Of a stretch of DNA of 64,000 bases, positions 1 to 7,853 are shown one piece after another (the stretch's first letter is position 1; every line of letters begins with the position of its first letter). Source of the stretch: an uncultured Lachnospiraceae bacterium (lineage in GTDB: Bacteria; Bacillota; Clostridia; Lachnospirales; Lachnospiraceae); the NCBI GenBank assembly GCA_900315735.1, contig ONAD01000007.1:42318-106317 (forward strand), in the 5' to 3' direction. The notes beneath the pieces were generated by a model, which saw only the letters and a list, made by a program, of their open reading frames with translations, did not search any database and was not told the origin of the DNA. The position numbers and the translations under genes are program-made.

Positions 1-614
1 TCTCCATGGCAGATTCCGTACACCGCTGCTTCCTGCTTCTGCGGTTCACTCTGATTCTTCTTCATCAGCCGCCGCTCCACATCCAGTGCCTGCGTTAAGA
101 AAGTCTCATAGTTACGCATAAATATCATTTCAAATTCATTCTTTTTATGCTTTCCATGAATGTAATTGCGCACTTTTTTAAGTTCCCGGTTGTGCCGGAA
201 TACTTCCATGGCATAATCCTGCCCGCCGGTTTTTAAATTTTCATCCTGTACCTCCTGCAGGGCAAGATGCAGCTTTGCCAGTTCCCCGACTGCAGCAAGA
301 ACATCATCCCGGCTCCTGGTCTCGCACTCCCTGCCCTCAATATATTTTCTGGCATAGTACCAGGTTTCATCCAGTTCCTGAACTAAGATTTCTCTTTCCC
401 TGGTATGTACGATTTCATCTGCTTCTATTCCATTTTCTTTCAGACGAAGTAAAATATGTTCTAAAGCTTCCGCTCTGCCTTTTGACCCGCGAAAAGGTCC
501 AATTATTATTTTCCCACCCTCTGATGTCGTGCAGATATAGGTTCCTCTTCCTTTCTGGACGGCGGTTACCTCAAACGGATACTGTTCTAACAACTGGCTC
601 GATAAATTATACAC
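1..614 (-). CDS. CotS-like spore-coat kinase family protein (partial, 3' end outside window)
   Basis: My own translation of the reverse strand gives an uninterrupted frame of about 204 codons running off the left edge. The start chosen is GTG at 614, because a strong GGAGGGG lies five bases upstream (620-626). An ATG at 668 that overlaps the stop of cca as ATGA is possible but has no ribosome site. The protein begins MYNLSSQLLEQYPFEV, and its last visible residues YGICHG look like the start of the HGD...N catalytic loop of the aminoglycoside-phosphotransferase/CotS fold. CotS-family proteins are found with the spore coat of Clostridia and Bacilli. The fold is assigned from the N-lobe pattern and the CHG loop only; the second half is missing. 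It follows cca directly and is probably co-transcribed with it. Confidence 0.6.
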   Translation of the reverse strand, partial: MYNLSSQLLEQYPFEVTAVQKGRGTYICTTSEGGKIIIGPFRGSKGRAEALEHILLRLKENGIEADEIVHTREREILVQELDETWYYARKYIEGRECETRSRDDVLAAVGELAKLHLALQEVQDENLKTGGQDYAMEVFRHNRELKKVRNYIHGKHKKNEFEMIFMRNYETFLTQALDVERRLMKKNQSEPQKQEAAVYGICHG

Positions 615-619
615 AAAAA

Positions 620-626
620 CCCCTCC
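620..626 (-). promoter_or_regulatory. Ribosome binding site that decides the CotS-like start
   Basis: GGAGGGG on the minus strand, five bases before GTG at 614. It favours the internal GTG start over the ATG at 668. Confidence 0.6.
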
Positions 627-664
627 ATACGACGAATTCGCATAAATCTTTATGCGTCTTTCTA

Positions 665-1999
665 TCATATGAAGAGGTTCTTTAAAGTATAACCTGTCAG
701 ATATTCTTTTGTATTCTTTTCCGGTTCTTCGATTACCACGTCCAAAAGCTTTGTCAAAATGCTTCCTATCTGCGGGCCCGGCTTCACGCCAAGTTCCATT
801 AAATCCCGTCCGTTAATGGCAAGGTCTTTTAATGTCAGACAGTCTGCATCTTCCATTATTTTATCATAAATCTTATGATATTCTTCCAATGCATGAAGCT
901 TCTCTGTCCTCTGATATTCACTCTGGGCTAAAATGTCTGCTTTCTTTAATGCAAATATAATCGGATAGCACTCTAAACCAGCCTTCTGTATCACTTTTCG
1001 CACGGACTTCGGTGTCAGTGCCGGGTTAATATCATGAATTGCCACCAGCCGGCAGACCATATCAATGGTTGCATTGTCGAATTTTAATCTGCGTAAAATT
1101 GTCTTTGTCTTCTTCGCTCCCACCTGCGGATGCTCGTAGAAATGGTCAATTCCATCTTCATCTGTACTGCGGCAGTCCGGTTTTGCCACATCATGAAATA
1201 ATGCTGCAAGCCGTAGCACTTTGTCTGCTTCCACACCTTTTAACACTTCAATGGTATGCTCTCCTACTGTATAACAGTGATGGGGATTGTTCTGTGGTGT
1301 GCGCATCATCACCGAGAATTCCGGCAGCACTACATCTGCAATTCCTGTGGTATATACGGTACGCATCTCCTCCGGATGGGCCGAGGTAAGAAGTTTAACC
1401 AGTTCTACCTGAATACGCTCTGCACTGACCTTTTTTAACGTCGGTGCAAGCTCCTGAATTGCTTCTACAGTCTTTTCTTCAATATCAAATCCAAGCTGTG
1501 CCGCAAAACGCACTGCCCGAAGCATCCGGAGCGCATCTTCTCCAAACCGCTCCTTCGGTTCTCCTACACAGCGGATGATACCACGCTTTAAATCTCCTGC
1601 TCCGTCAAAGGCATCCACCAGCCCCCGCCGTTCATTATATGCCATGGCATTAATGGTAAAATCCCGGCGTTTTAAGTCCTCTAAAAGATTGTCCGTATAA
1701 GTTACTTCCTTCGGATGTCTGGCATCCTCATATTCGCCGTCAATCCGGTAAGTTGTCACCTCATACCCTACTTTATCCAGCATTACGGTTACCGTTCCAT
1801 GCTCAATTCCGGTATCAATGGTTCGCTCAAAAATTGCCTTTACCTCTTCCGGGTGGGCAGAAGTGGTAATATCCCAGTCCTGAGGCACACGCTGAAGGAG
1901 GGTGTCTCTGACACACCCTCCTACTGCATATCCTTCAAAGCCTGCTTCCTGCAGCTTTTCAATTATGAACTTTACATGCTCTGGAAGCTTCATTACCAT
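665..1999 (-). CDS. cca: CCA-adding tRNA nucleotidyltransferase with HD domain
   Basis: Adds or repairs the 3'-CCA end of tRNAs. The head domain shows the class II nucleotidyltransferase signature: GGCVRD at residues 27-32 and the metal-binding DWD at 41-43. An HD-superfamily domain follows (LFHDVAKP around residue 270), as in many Firmicutes CCA enzymes. The 444-residue length fits the family. The start is ATG at 1999, preceded by AGGAAA. The frame also extends to a TTG at 2044, inside the end of the upstream gene, but that start has no ribosome site. The stop overlaps the region ahead of the CotS-like gene, and the gene lies 28 bases after the diguanylate cyclase, so the three probably share one transcript. 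Confidence 0.93.
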   Translation of the reverse strand: MVMKLPEHVKFIIEKLQEAGFEGYAVGGCVRDTLLQRVPQDWDITTSAHPEEVKAIFERTIDTGIEHGTVTVMLDKVGYEVTTYRIDGEYEDARHPKEVTYTDNLLEDLKRRDFTINAMAYNERRGLVDAFDGAGDLKRGIIRCVGEPKERFGEDALRMLRAVRFAAQLGFDIEEKTVEAIQELAPTLKKVSAERIQVELVKLLTSAHPEEMRTVYTTGIADVVLPEFSVMMRTPQNNPHHCYTVGEHTIEVLKGVEADKVLRLAALFHDVAKPDCRSTDEDGIDHFYEHPQVGAKKTKTILRRLKFDNATIDMVCRLVAIHDINPALTPKSVRKVIQKAGLECYPIIFALKKADILAQSEYQRTEKLHALEEYHKIYDKIMEDADCLTLKDLAINGRDLMELGVKPGPQIGSILTKLLDVVIEEPEKNTKEYLTGYTLKNLFI

Positions 2000-2027
2000 A
2001 CGTTTTCCTGTTTCCTTTGCCTTGATT

Positions 2028-5000
2028 CTAATCCTGTTCTTCAAAGAACTTATAGGTTCCTTTGGATTCTGCTTTTACTGCATACAGAAGGTCATCTGCC
2101 TCTTTAATCATTTCATCAATATCTTCTGCCTTCTTTACCTGATTGGAAGAAATAATACCGATAGAGCAGGAAAGTAATTTCTTATCATCAATCTCAACCG
2201 GCTGTCCGATTTCTTTTGCGATCAGTTCCTTGAAACCATTCTGTTTCTTAATCTCTTTGTAAATTGCCTTTGCGGTATCCTCTAAAACCTTGCGCTCTCC
2301 GGTGTAGAGGAAAATAATAAATTCATCACCACCGAAACGTGTCACAAAGCCCTTGTCCTTGCAGACCTTGCTGAAGATATTTGCCATTGACTTAAGCAGT
2401 AAATCTCCCACGTCATGTCCAAAGGTATCATTATATCCCTTAAAATTATCCAGGTCAATAAACATAATTCCAAAATCATGCTTCATACGGCCTTTTTTAA
2501 TCTTACCAATAATATCCTCAATGTTCTGATAGAATCCCTTTCGGTTGAGGATTCCTGTCAACTGGTCTGTTACCGCTGATTTGTACAATGCAGAATTCAT
2601 CTCATACAGTTTCTCATAAGCATAGAGACGATTCAATGCATACAATACTTCCCGGAACAAAAGCTCATAGATTCGCATATCGCTCTCATCCAGCATATAT
2701 CTGCTGACGGAAGAATGCCAGTTATCCTTCATCAATATGTATGCAATCATGATACTGGTTACTCTTCCATTATCAAAGAATGGAATGGCGACAAGAGAAC
2801 ATACATTATCTTCATCGAACAGTTTGATAACATTCAGATGTTCCGAATAGTTGCTGCTGATTTTCGATACAACAAAGCCTCTCTGCGCCTTCTCAAATAC
2901 TTCTTTTAAATACTTCTGTTCTTTCACGGAAAGGTTGGCTTCTGTATTATCATATAGTACCGTTGGTTTTCTGCCATGATACTGTATATATAATGCCCGG
3001 TCTAAGTTAAAGTGATACAGGAATGTCCGCATAACATTCTCTACCATCGCCTCAGCCGATACATTTGATACGTCAATTGTCTTCTGCCAGGTGGATAAGA
3101 AATCCATCTGACGACGTTCCTGTTTATAAGCACGGTTAATGCTTTCCTGCTTCAGCTGCGCTTCCATTTCCTGGGAAGATACCACATGAAGCGGTTCCTC
3201 TAATAAGTACTGCTCCAATGGCTCCAATACCTTGATTTCCTCATCCGTAAGGGAATGGGAATTATCTTCAAGATATTGTTTCAAAATTGCTTCTTCATTG
3301 CTCTTAAGCTCCATTCTTCCGGTCTGCTCATAGAAACGGATTCTGTCCTTACGGAACAGTGGATAGCAGAAGAACTGGTTTCCTTCGGTTCGTACCAGAT
3401 GTGTCTCAGCACAGTTTAAATCTTCAAAAGCTGCTGAATCATTACCGGAATCAATCTCAAGTAATGCCAGTGAAAAATGATACAGGAACATATCATCATC
3501 ACAACGTGCATAGTCATGGATGATTCCTACGTCATTCTGAATCTTTTCTTTTTCAATAGTATAATTTAAGAACTGTTTGCAGTTATTAAGGTACTGCTCA
3601 CAGTTGAAGCGGTTACCAAGCTTCTGGTTACACAATGCTAACAGTCCATATAATTTGCTTAAATTGCAGACACGAAGACTGTTTAAATGCAGACGTTCAA
3701 TGGTCTTCATACAACGCATCAGATATTCGTTGGCTTCCTTGAATTCTTCTGCTGCAATACAGTTAATTGCCATATTGTAATATACTTCTGCAATATCCTC
3801 CGGTAATTCCAGCTCATATAAAATTTCAACTGCTTTCTGGAAATAACGCTTTGCAAGGTCATTCTGGTTTAATGCGGTTAAGGTATAACCGATTCCGGAG
3901 AAAATACGTCCGCATTCCACGGAATGTTTATTATCCAGTGCTTCGAAAGTTCTTACAGAATACAGTAAAGCAATCGGATACATACCATTGGTAGACGCCA
4001 GCATAATATTCTTCTGATATGCATTGTAGATAAGCTGTGTATTGCCAATCTCTGTTGCCAGCTTGATTCCCTTACTGAAATAAATCAACTGGGATTCTGA
4101 ATAATATGCCTTTGCCACAATCTCCGGCTTATTGTCATAAGCATATACATAAATATATGCCAGATGATTCCGGTAGTTATATTTCATTAATTTTTCAATC
4201 ATGGCATCACTGACTTCCACGTTCTGTGCGCAGAAGAAAATGTTATTCCAGCCTGCCATCTTCGCCTGTATCTCTACCAGCTCTGCCTCAAACTGGGCAC
4301 GCTCCATGCCGCCTTCAATTGCAATCTCTTTTGCGATTGCCGCATTCTCCATGGCTTCCTGCAGTTTGGACTGATACATATAAATGACAGAACGGATATA
4401 ATAGCCATAAAAACGCATCTTGCGGCTCTTTTTCTTCTCAGCAAGCTGTAAGATACTTTCACTCATTTCCAGAGCCTTTGGCAAATCACGCATATAAACG
4501 GATATGTATGCATAGTACTGCCAGATTTCGTATTTCAGTTCATCGGAAGCAGTAAAGTTCTCGAACTTGATTCTGCGGTCTAACTTCTCCAGATAGAAAA
4601 GTGCATGCTCAAAGTCCATGAAAAATACAATATTCTTTAAAGTCTTAATATTATCTACAATGCTCTCTGCAGTAATATCAATATCCTTCTTATCGATTGC
4701 TTCTCCGGCATTTCCAATACGGAATACGGATACATTATTCTCTAATTCCTCGGTGACGCTCTCCCAGACCGGAAGAATATATTCCGGCAGACGCTGCTGC
4801 TCATTCATGCCGAGAACGATACCGATATTCTCTGTATGCTCCACCTTTAACAGTTCATAGATTAATTCTATGGTTCCCTTTCCGGCAAACTGCATGCGGT
4901 TAATCCACAGCATAAATGGCTGTGTCTTGGAAATCTCAATAAGCATTGCCACAATGGCATCCCGCATACGCTCCCGCTCGTAGTCAACTTCTGTATACAA

Positions 5001-5351
5001 TAAGCTCTCTTTTCGGATACATTTTCCGGTCTCCCGGTATGCTGTGATAATCGGGCGCTGCAGGGAATAGACATTACACTTGTCCATAAATTCGTCAAAG
5101 GTAATATCCTTCTGCTTCTCAAATAGTTCTAAAATCAAATCCAAGAAAGGCTCATATGCCCCGGATAATTTCTCTGAACGAAATTCGTGGGTTGCAAAAT
5201 GAACCTTACTGCTCTTTGTTATCTCTTCTGATATTTTCAGCTGCTTTGCCGGAAAATCATTACTATATTTTGCTAAAACAATATTGTGCTCTTTTTTCCC
5301 AATCTGTGCAAAAACCTGTTCCAGAATACTGTTATAATATTTTTGAATCAT
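2028..5351 (-). CDS. TPR-containing diguanylate cyclase with degenerate ATPase-like N-terminus
   Basis: Probable cyclic-di-GMP synthase of 1107 residues. The C-terminal GGDEF domain (about 930-1100) has an intact GGDEF active-site motif at 1007-1011 and the metal-binding FIDLDNFKGYND stretch. The product-inhibition RxxD site is replaced by KDKG, so feedback inhibition is probably weak. The middle (roughly 240-700) is a long run of TPR-like helices, followed by a GAF-like region (about 770-920). The N-terminus looks like an AAA/STAND ATPase that has lost both Walker A and the Walker B acidic pair (PFMLWINRMQF replaces the usual LDD). No membrane segment or signal peptide is visible, so it is cytosolic. 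A good ribosome site (GAGGGGG) precedes ATG 5351, and a consensus promoter lies upstream. Confidence 0.85.
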   Translation of the reverse strand: MIQKYYNSILEQVFAQIGKKEHNIVLAKYSNDFPAKQLKISEEITKSSKVHFATHEFRSEKLSGAYEPFLDLILELFEKQKDITFDEFMDKCNVYSLQRPIITAYRETGKCIRKESLLYTEVDYERERMRDAIVAMLIEISKTQPFMLWINRMQFAGKGTIELIYELLKVEHTENIGIVLGMNEQQRLPEYILPVWESVTEELENNVSVFRIGNAGEAIDKKDIDITAESIVDNIKTLKNIVFFMDFEHALFYLEKLDRRIKFENFTASDELKYEIWQYYAYISVYMRDLPKALEMSESILQLAEKKKSRKMRFYGYYIRSVIYMYQSKLQEAMENAAIAKEIAIEGGMERAQFEAELVEIQAKMAGWNNIFFCAQNVEVSDAMIEKLMKYNYRNHLAYIYVYAYDNKPEIVAKAYYSESQLIYFSKGIKLATEIGNTQLIYNAYQKNIMLASTNGMYPIALLYSVRTFEALDNKHSVECGRIFSGIGYTLTALNQNDLAKRYFQKAVEILYELELPEDIAEVYYNMAINCIAAEEFKEANEYLMRCMKTIERLHLNSLRVCNLSKLYGLLALCNQKLGNRFNCEQYLNNCKQFLNYTIEKEKIQNDVGIIHDYARCDDDMFLYHFSLALLEIDSGNDSAAFEDLNCAETHLVRTEGNQFFCYPLFRKDRIRFYEQTGRMELKSNEEAILKQYLEDNSHSLTDEEIKVLEPLEQYLLEEPLHVVSSQEMEAQLKQESINRAYKQERRQMDFLSTWQKTIDVSNVSAEAMVENVMRTFLYHFNLDRALYIQYHGRKPTVLYDNTEANLSVKEQKYLKEVFEKAQRGFVVSKISSNYSEHLNVIKLFDEDNVCSLVAIPFFDNGRVTSIMIAYILMKDNWHSSVSRYMLDESDMRIYELLFREVLYALNRLYAYEKLYEMNSALYKSAVTDQLTGILNRKGFYQNIEDIIGKIKKGRMKHDFGIMFIDLDNFKGYNDTFGHDVGDLLLKSMANIFSKVCKDKGFVTRFGGDEFIIFLYTGERKVLEDTAKAIYKEIKKQNGFKELIAKEIGQPVEIDDKKLLSCSIGIISSNQVKKAEDIDEMIKEADDLLYAVKAESKGTYKFFEEQD

Positions 5352-5389
5352 CTGTTTCCCCCTCAGAAATATTCAAAAAGACGCTGAAA

Positions 5390-5418
5390 ACATATGATAA
5401 TTCCCTGTTATCATATGT
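5390..5418 (-). repeat. Perfect 11-bp inverted repeat in the leader of the diguanylate cyclase gene
   Basis: ACATATGATAA at 5390-5400 and its exact complement TTATCATATGT at 5408-5418 are separated by 7 bases. It lies between the promoter (5470-5499) and the start codon (5351). It could be a repressor operator or an RNA hairpin. On the minus strand it is not followed by a clean T-run, so it is not an obvious terminator. Confidence 0.6.
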
Positions 5419-5469
5419 CTCCCTTTTTCTTTCTGTAGTAACCTGTCTGGTATTTAAATTCTATATAAC

Positions 5470-5499
5470 AGTATAGTCCCCTCCCCCCGGAATTGTCAA
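5470..5499 (-). promoter_or_regulatory. Sigma-A promoter of the diguanylate cyclase-cca operon
   Basis: TTGACA (5494-5499) and TATACT (5470-5475) on the minus strand with an 18-base spacer, about 120 bases before the start codon. The spacer is unusually G-rich. Confidence 0.75.
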
Positions 5500-5637
5500 T
5501 GTTTCTTCCGACTTTTCAGGGAGTTTTTCCACTTTTTCGATACCATTTTATTTCCCATTGTGCTACTATATTTTCCAAGGTTAAAAAGCTCCGGTTTCTG
5601 CCACCTGAAAATGCCGGAACAGAAAGGACAATTTCTT

Positions 5638-6216
5638 ATGCATTTATTGAAAAATAAACTGGCTGTCTTTTTTCCGGGCATCGGTTATCACTGTGACAAA
5701 CCACTGCTCTATTACAGCCGAAAGCTTGCTGCCGAAGCCGGTTATGAAACCGCTCTTACACTGGACTATTCCCTTGCCGGCAGCGATATCACCGGAAATA
5801 TCCGGGGTGATAGGGAGAAAATGCATCAGGCTTTTTCTTATCTTTATGAACAGGCTGTAAAACAGCTTTCTACTGTGAATTGGTCGGATTATGACGAAAT
5901 TATATTTATCTCAAAGAGCATCGGAACGGTTATTGCATCTGCATTTGCAATGAAGGAAAATATTTCCTGCCGCCAGATTCTCTATACACCTTTACAGAAA
6001 ACCTATGATTTCCACCCGCAGAATGCCATTGCTTTCCTCGGCACTTCCGACCCCTGGAGCGATATTGAAAAAGTGACTGACATCAGCAGAGTACAAAAGA
6101 TTCCTCTTTTTCTCTATCCGGATGCCAATCACTCTTTAGAAATGAAGGATACACTTGGTAATATCAAAACGCTTCAGGATGTCATGGAGGAAACGAAGCG
6201 GTTTCTTACTTCATAA
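5638..6216 (+). CDS. Alpha/beta hydrolase family protein
   Basis: Small (192 residues) serine hydrolase of unknown substrate. A catalytic triad can be proposed: Ser94 in the nucleophile elbow SKSIG, Asp137 in GTSDPW and His164 in DANHSLE. The N-terminal FFPGIGYHCDKP resembles the oxyanion-hole strand. No signal peptide is visible, so it is cytosolic. The start is ATG 5638, preceded by AAAGGA at a suitable distance; the open frame extends further upstream without a ribosome site. It is a single gene, divergent from the diguanylate cyclase and convergent with the exporter operon. Confidence 0.75.
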   Translation: MHLLKNKLAVFFPGIGYHCDKPLLYYSRKLAAEAGYETALTLDYSLAGSDITGNIRGDREKMHQAFSYLYEQAVKQLSTVNWSDYDEIIFISKSIGTVIASAFAMKENISCRQILYTPLQKTYDFHPQNAIAFLGTSDPWSDIEKVTDISRVQKIPLFLYPDANHSLEMKDTLGNIKTLQDVMEETKRFLTS

Positions 6217-6240
6217 TTCTTTGTTGCAGCAAGTACCGGT

Positions 6241-7110
6241 TTATTCTTTTTGAATCAGTATTTTGCCATCCTGCACCTTTATCCGGACTTTATTGGAATC
6301 GATACCGGCTTCTTCTAACATTTCTTCTGTCAGTTGCAGCCGGTGGGCTTTATCTAAAACGGAATACTCTTCATGGGTAAATTCTGCCGCACTTGCAAGA
6401 CGCTGCAGTTCTTCTAAAGATACTTTCCGAATCTTTTCGGTACTGATTTTGCCATCGGAAATCAGCACTGTCCGCTCCACTTTATCCGCCAATGCCATAT
6501 CATGGGTCACGATGATTATCGTAATTTTGAATTCTTCATTCAGTTTGTGGAACAACTCAAATATCTGATTTGCAGTCTTTGTATCTACTGCGCCGGTAGG
6601 TTCATCCGCCAGAAGAATCGACGGCTGATTGGATAATGCAACGGCAATTGCAATCCGCTGCTGTTCCCCACCGGATAGCTGGGACGGAAACTTATCTGCA
6701 TGCGCTTCCATGCCGACTGCCTTTAATAAATCTCTGGCACGTTTCCGCTTCTCCCGGGCGGATGTTCCCGGATAAAACTGCATGGGCGCTTCGATATTTT
6801 CCAGTGCTGTAAGATAGGAAAAAAGATTTCTTGCACTCTTCTGCCAGACAAAACCCACCGTATCACGGCGGTACCGGACCAGCTCCTTTTCCGTATAGGC
6901 AGATAAGTCTTTTCCATCTACCATAAGGATTCCTGCTGTGGGTGTTTCCAGTCCTCCGATGATATTCAGCAATGTGGACTTTCCACTGCCGGATTTGCCG
7001 ATAATTGCCATCATTTCCCCATCTTCTATCGTAAGATCCAGTCCTTCTAATGCCATGACCTTATGCTGTTCCATCTCATATATCTTTACCAGGCTGTCAC
7101 ACTGTATCAT
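6241..7110 (-). CDS. ABC transporter ATP-binding protein (MacB/LolD type), C-terminally extended
   Basis: Nucleotide-binding subunit of the exporter that spans 6.2-15.3 kb. Walker A is GKSGSGKST at 38-46; the LSGGEQQR signature and the ADEPTGAVD Walker B follow. The ATPase domain ends near residue 225. The remaining 65 residues are an extra charged tail not usual in LolD-like ATPases. The start overlaps the stop of the other ATPase by four bases (ATGA), so the two are translationally coupled. Two different ATPases in one operon suggest a heterodimer working with one FtsX-type permease. It is the last gene of the operon; I see no strong hairpin in the 24 bases between its end and the convergent hydrolase. 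Confidence 0.88.
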   Translation of the reverse strand: MIQCDSLVKIYEMEQHKVMALEGLDLTIEDGEMMAIIGKSGSGKSTLLNIIGGLETPTAGILMVDGKDLSAYTEKELVRYRRDTVGFVWQKSARNLFSYLTALENIEAPMQFYPGTSAREKRKRARDLLKAVGMEAHADKFPSQLSGGEQQRIAIAVALSNQPSILLADEPTGAVDTKTANQIFELFHKLNEEFKITIIIVTHDMALADKVERTVLISDGKISTEKIRKVSLEELQRLASAAEFTHEEYSVLDKAHRLQLTEEMLEEAGIDSNKVRIKVQDGKILIQKE

Positions 7111-7853
7111 TTTACCATCCTCCCATCCTTTAATTCATAGACGAAATCACCAAGCTCCATCAAATTCGGGTCATGGGTGGTCATTACCACAGTGATATGC
7201 TCCTGCTCTACCAGTTCCCGGAAAAGCTTCATGACTGCAAGCCCCGATGCCGTATCCAGTGCACCGGTTGGTTCATCTGCAAAGATTACCTGTGGTCTGT
7301 GGGCAACTGCCCGGGCAATCGCCACCCGCTGCTGTTCACCGCCGGATAACTGATAAGGCATATGATAAATCCTCTCTTTCAGTCCAACCCGCTCTAAGAT
7401 TTCTGTTACACGCTGCTTCTGTTCCTCTTTATTCTTCGATTTTTCCTTATTCTTCCGCGCTTTCTTAGCTTGCCGTTCTTCAACACCCGGCTTTCTATCC
7501 TTAGATAACCGCAGAGCAAATTCCACATTTTCATAAGCGGTCATCACAGGAATCAGTGCCACGGACTGAAAGACAAATCCCATCTGGTAACGCCGTAAAT
7601 CCTCCCGTTCCCTGTCCTTTAAATGCTTTAAATCTTTTCCAAAGAATTCCACGCTTCCTTCCATTGGTACATCCAGAGCACTTAAAATGTTAAGAAGTGT
7701 TGTCTTACCGGAGCCGGAACGCCCCTTTAAAACAGTAAGGCTGCCGCTTGGAATCTCCATGGAGACGCCATCTAATGCCCGGACAATATTTCCATCCCCG
7801 GAGGGAAAGTACCGTTTTATTCCTTCTGTCTGTATTGCTATTTTCTGTTCCAT
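7107..7853 (-). CDS. ABC transporter ATP-binding protein (MacB/LolD type)
   Basis: Second nucleotide-binding subunit of the exporter, 248 residues. GRSGSGKTT (Walker A), LSGGEQQRVAIARA (signature) and FADEPTGALDT (Walker B) are intact. Between the Q-loop and the signature there is a Lys/Glu-rich insertion (RQAKKARKNKEKSKNKEEQK, about residues 128-147) that standard LolD proteins lack. The start is ATG 7853, after GGAGGACAGCTG, overlapping the end of the permease gene. Its substrate is unknown; partners are the FtsX-type permease and the membrane-fusion lipoproteins. Confidence 0.88.
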   Translation of the reverse strand: MEQKIAIQTEGIKRYFPSGDGNIVRALDGVSMEIPSGSLTVLKGRSGSGKTTLLNILSALDVPMEGSVEFFGKDLKHLKDREREDLRRYQMGFVFQSVALIPVMTAYENVEFALRLSKDRKPGVEERQAKKARKNKEKSKNKEEQKQRVTEILERVGLKERIYHMPYQLSGGEQQRVAIARAVAHRPQVIFADEPTGALDTASGLAVMKLFRELVEQEHITVVMTTHDPNLMELGDFVYELKDGRMVK

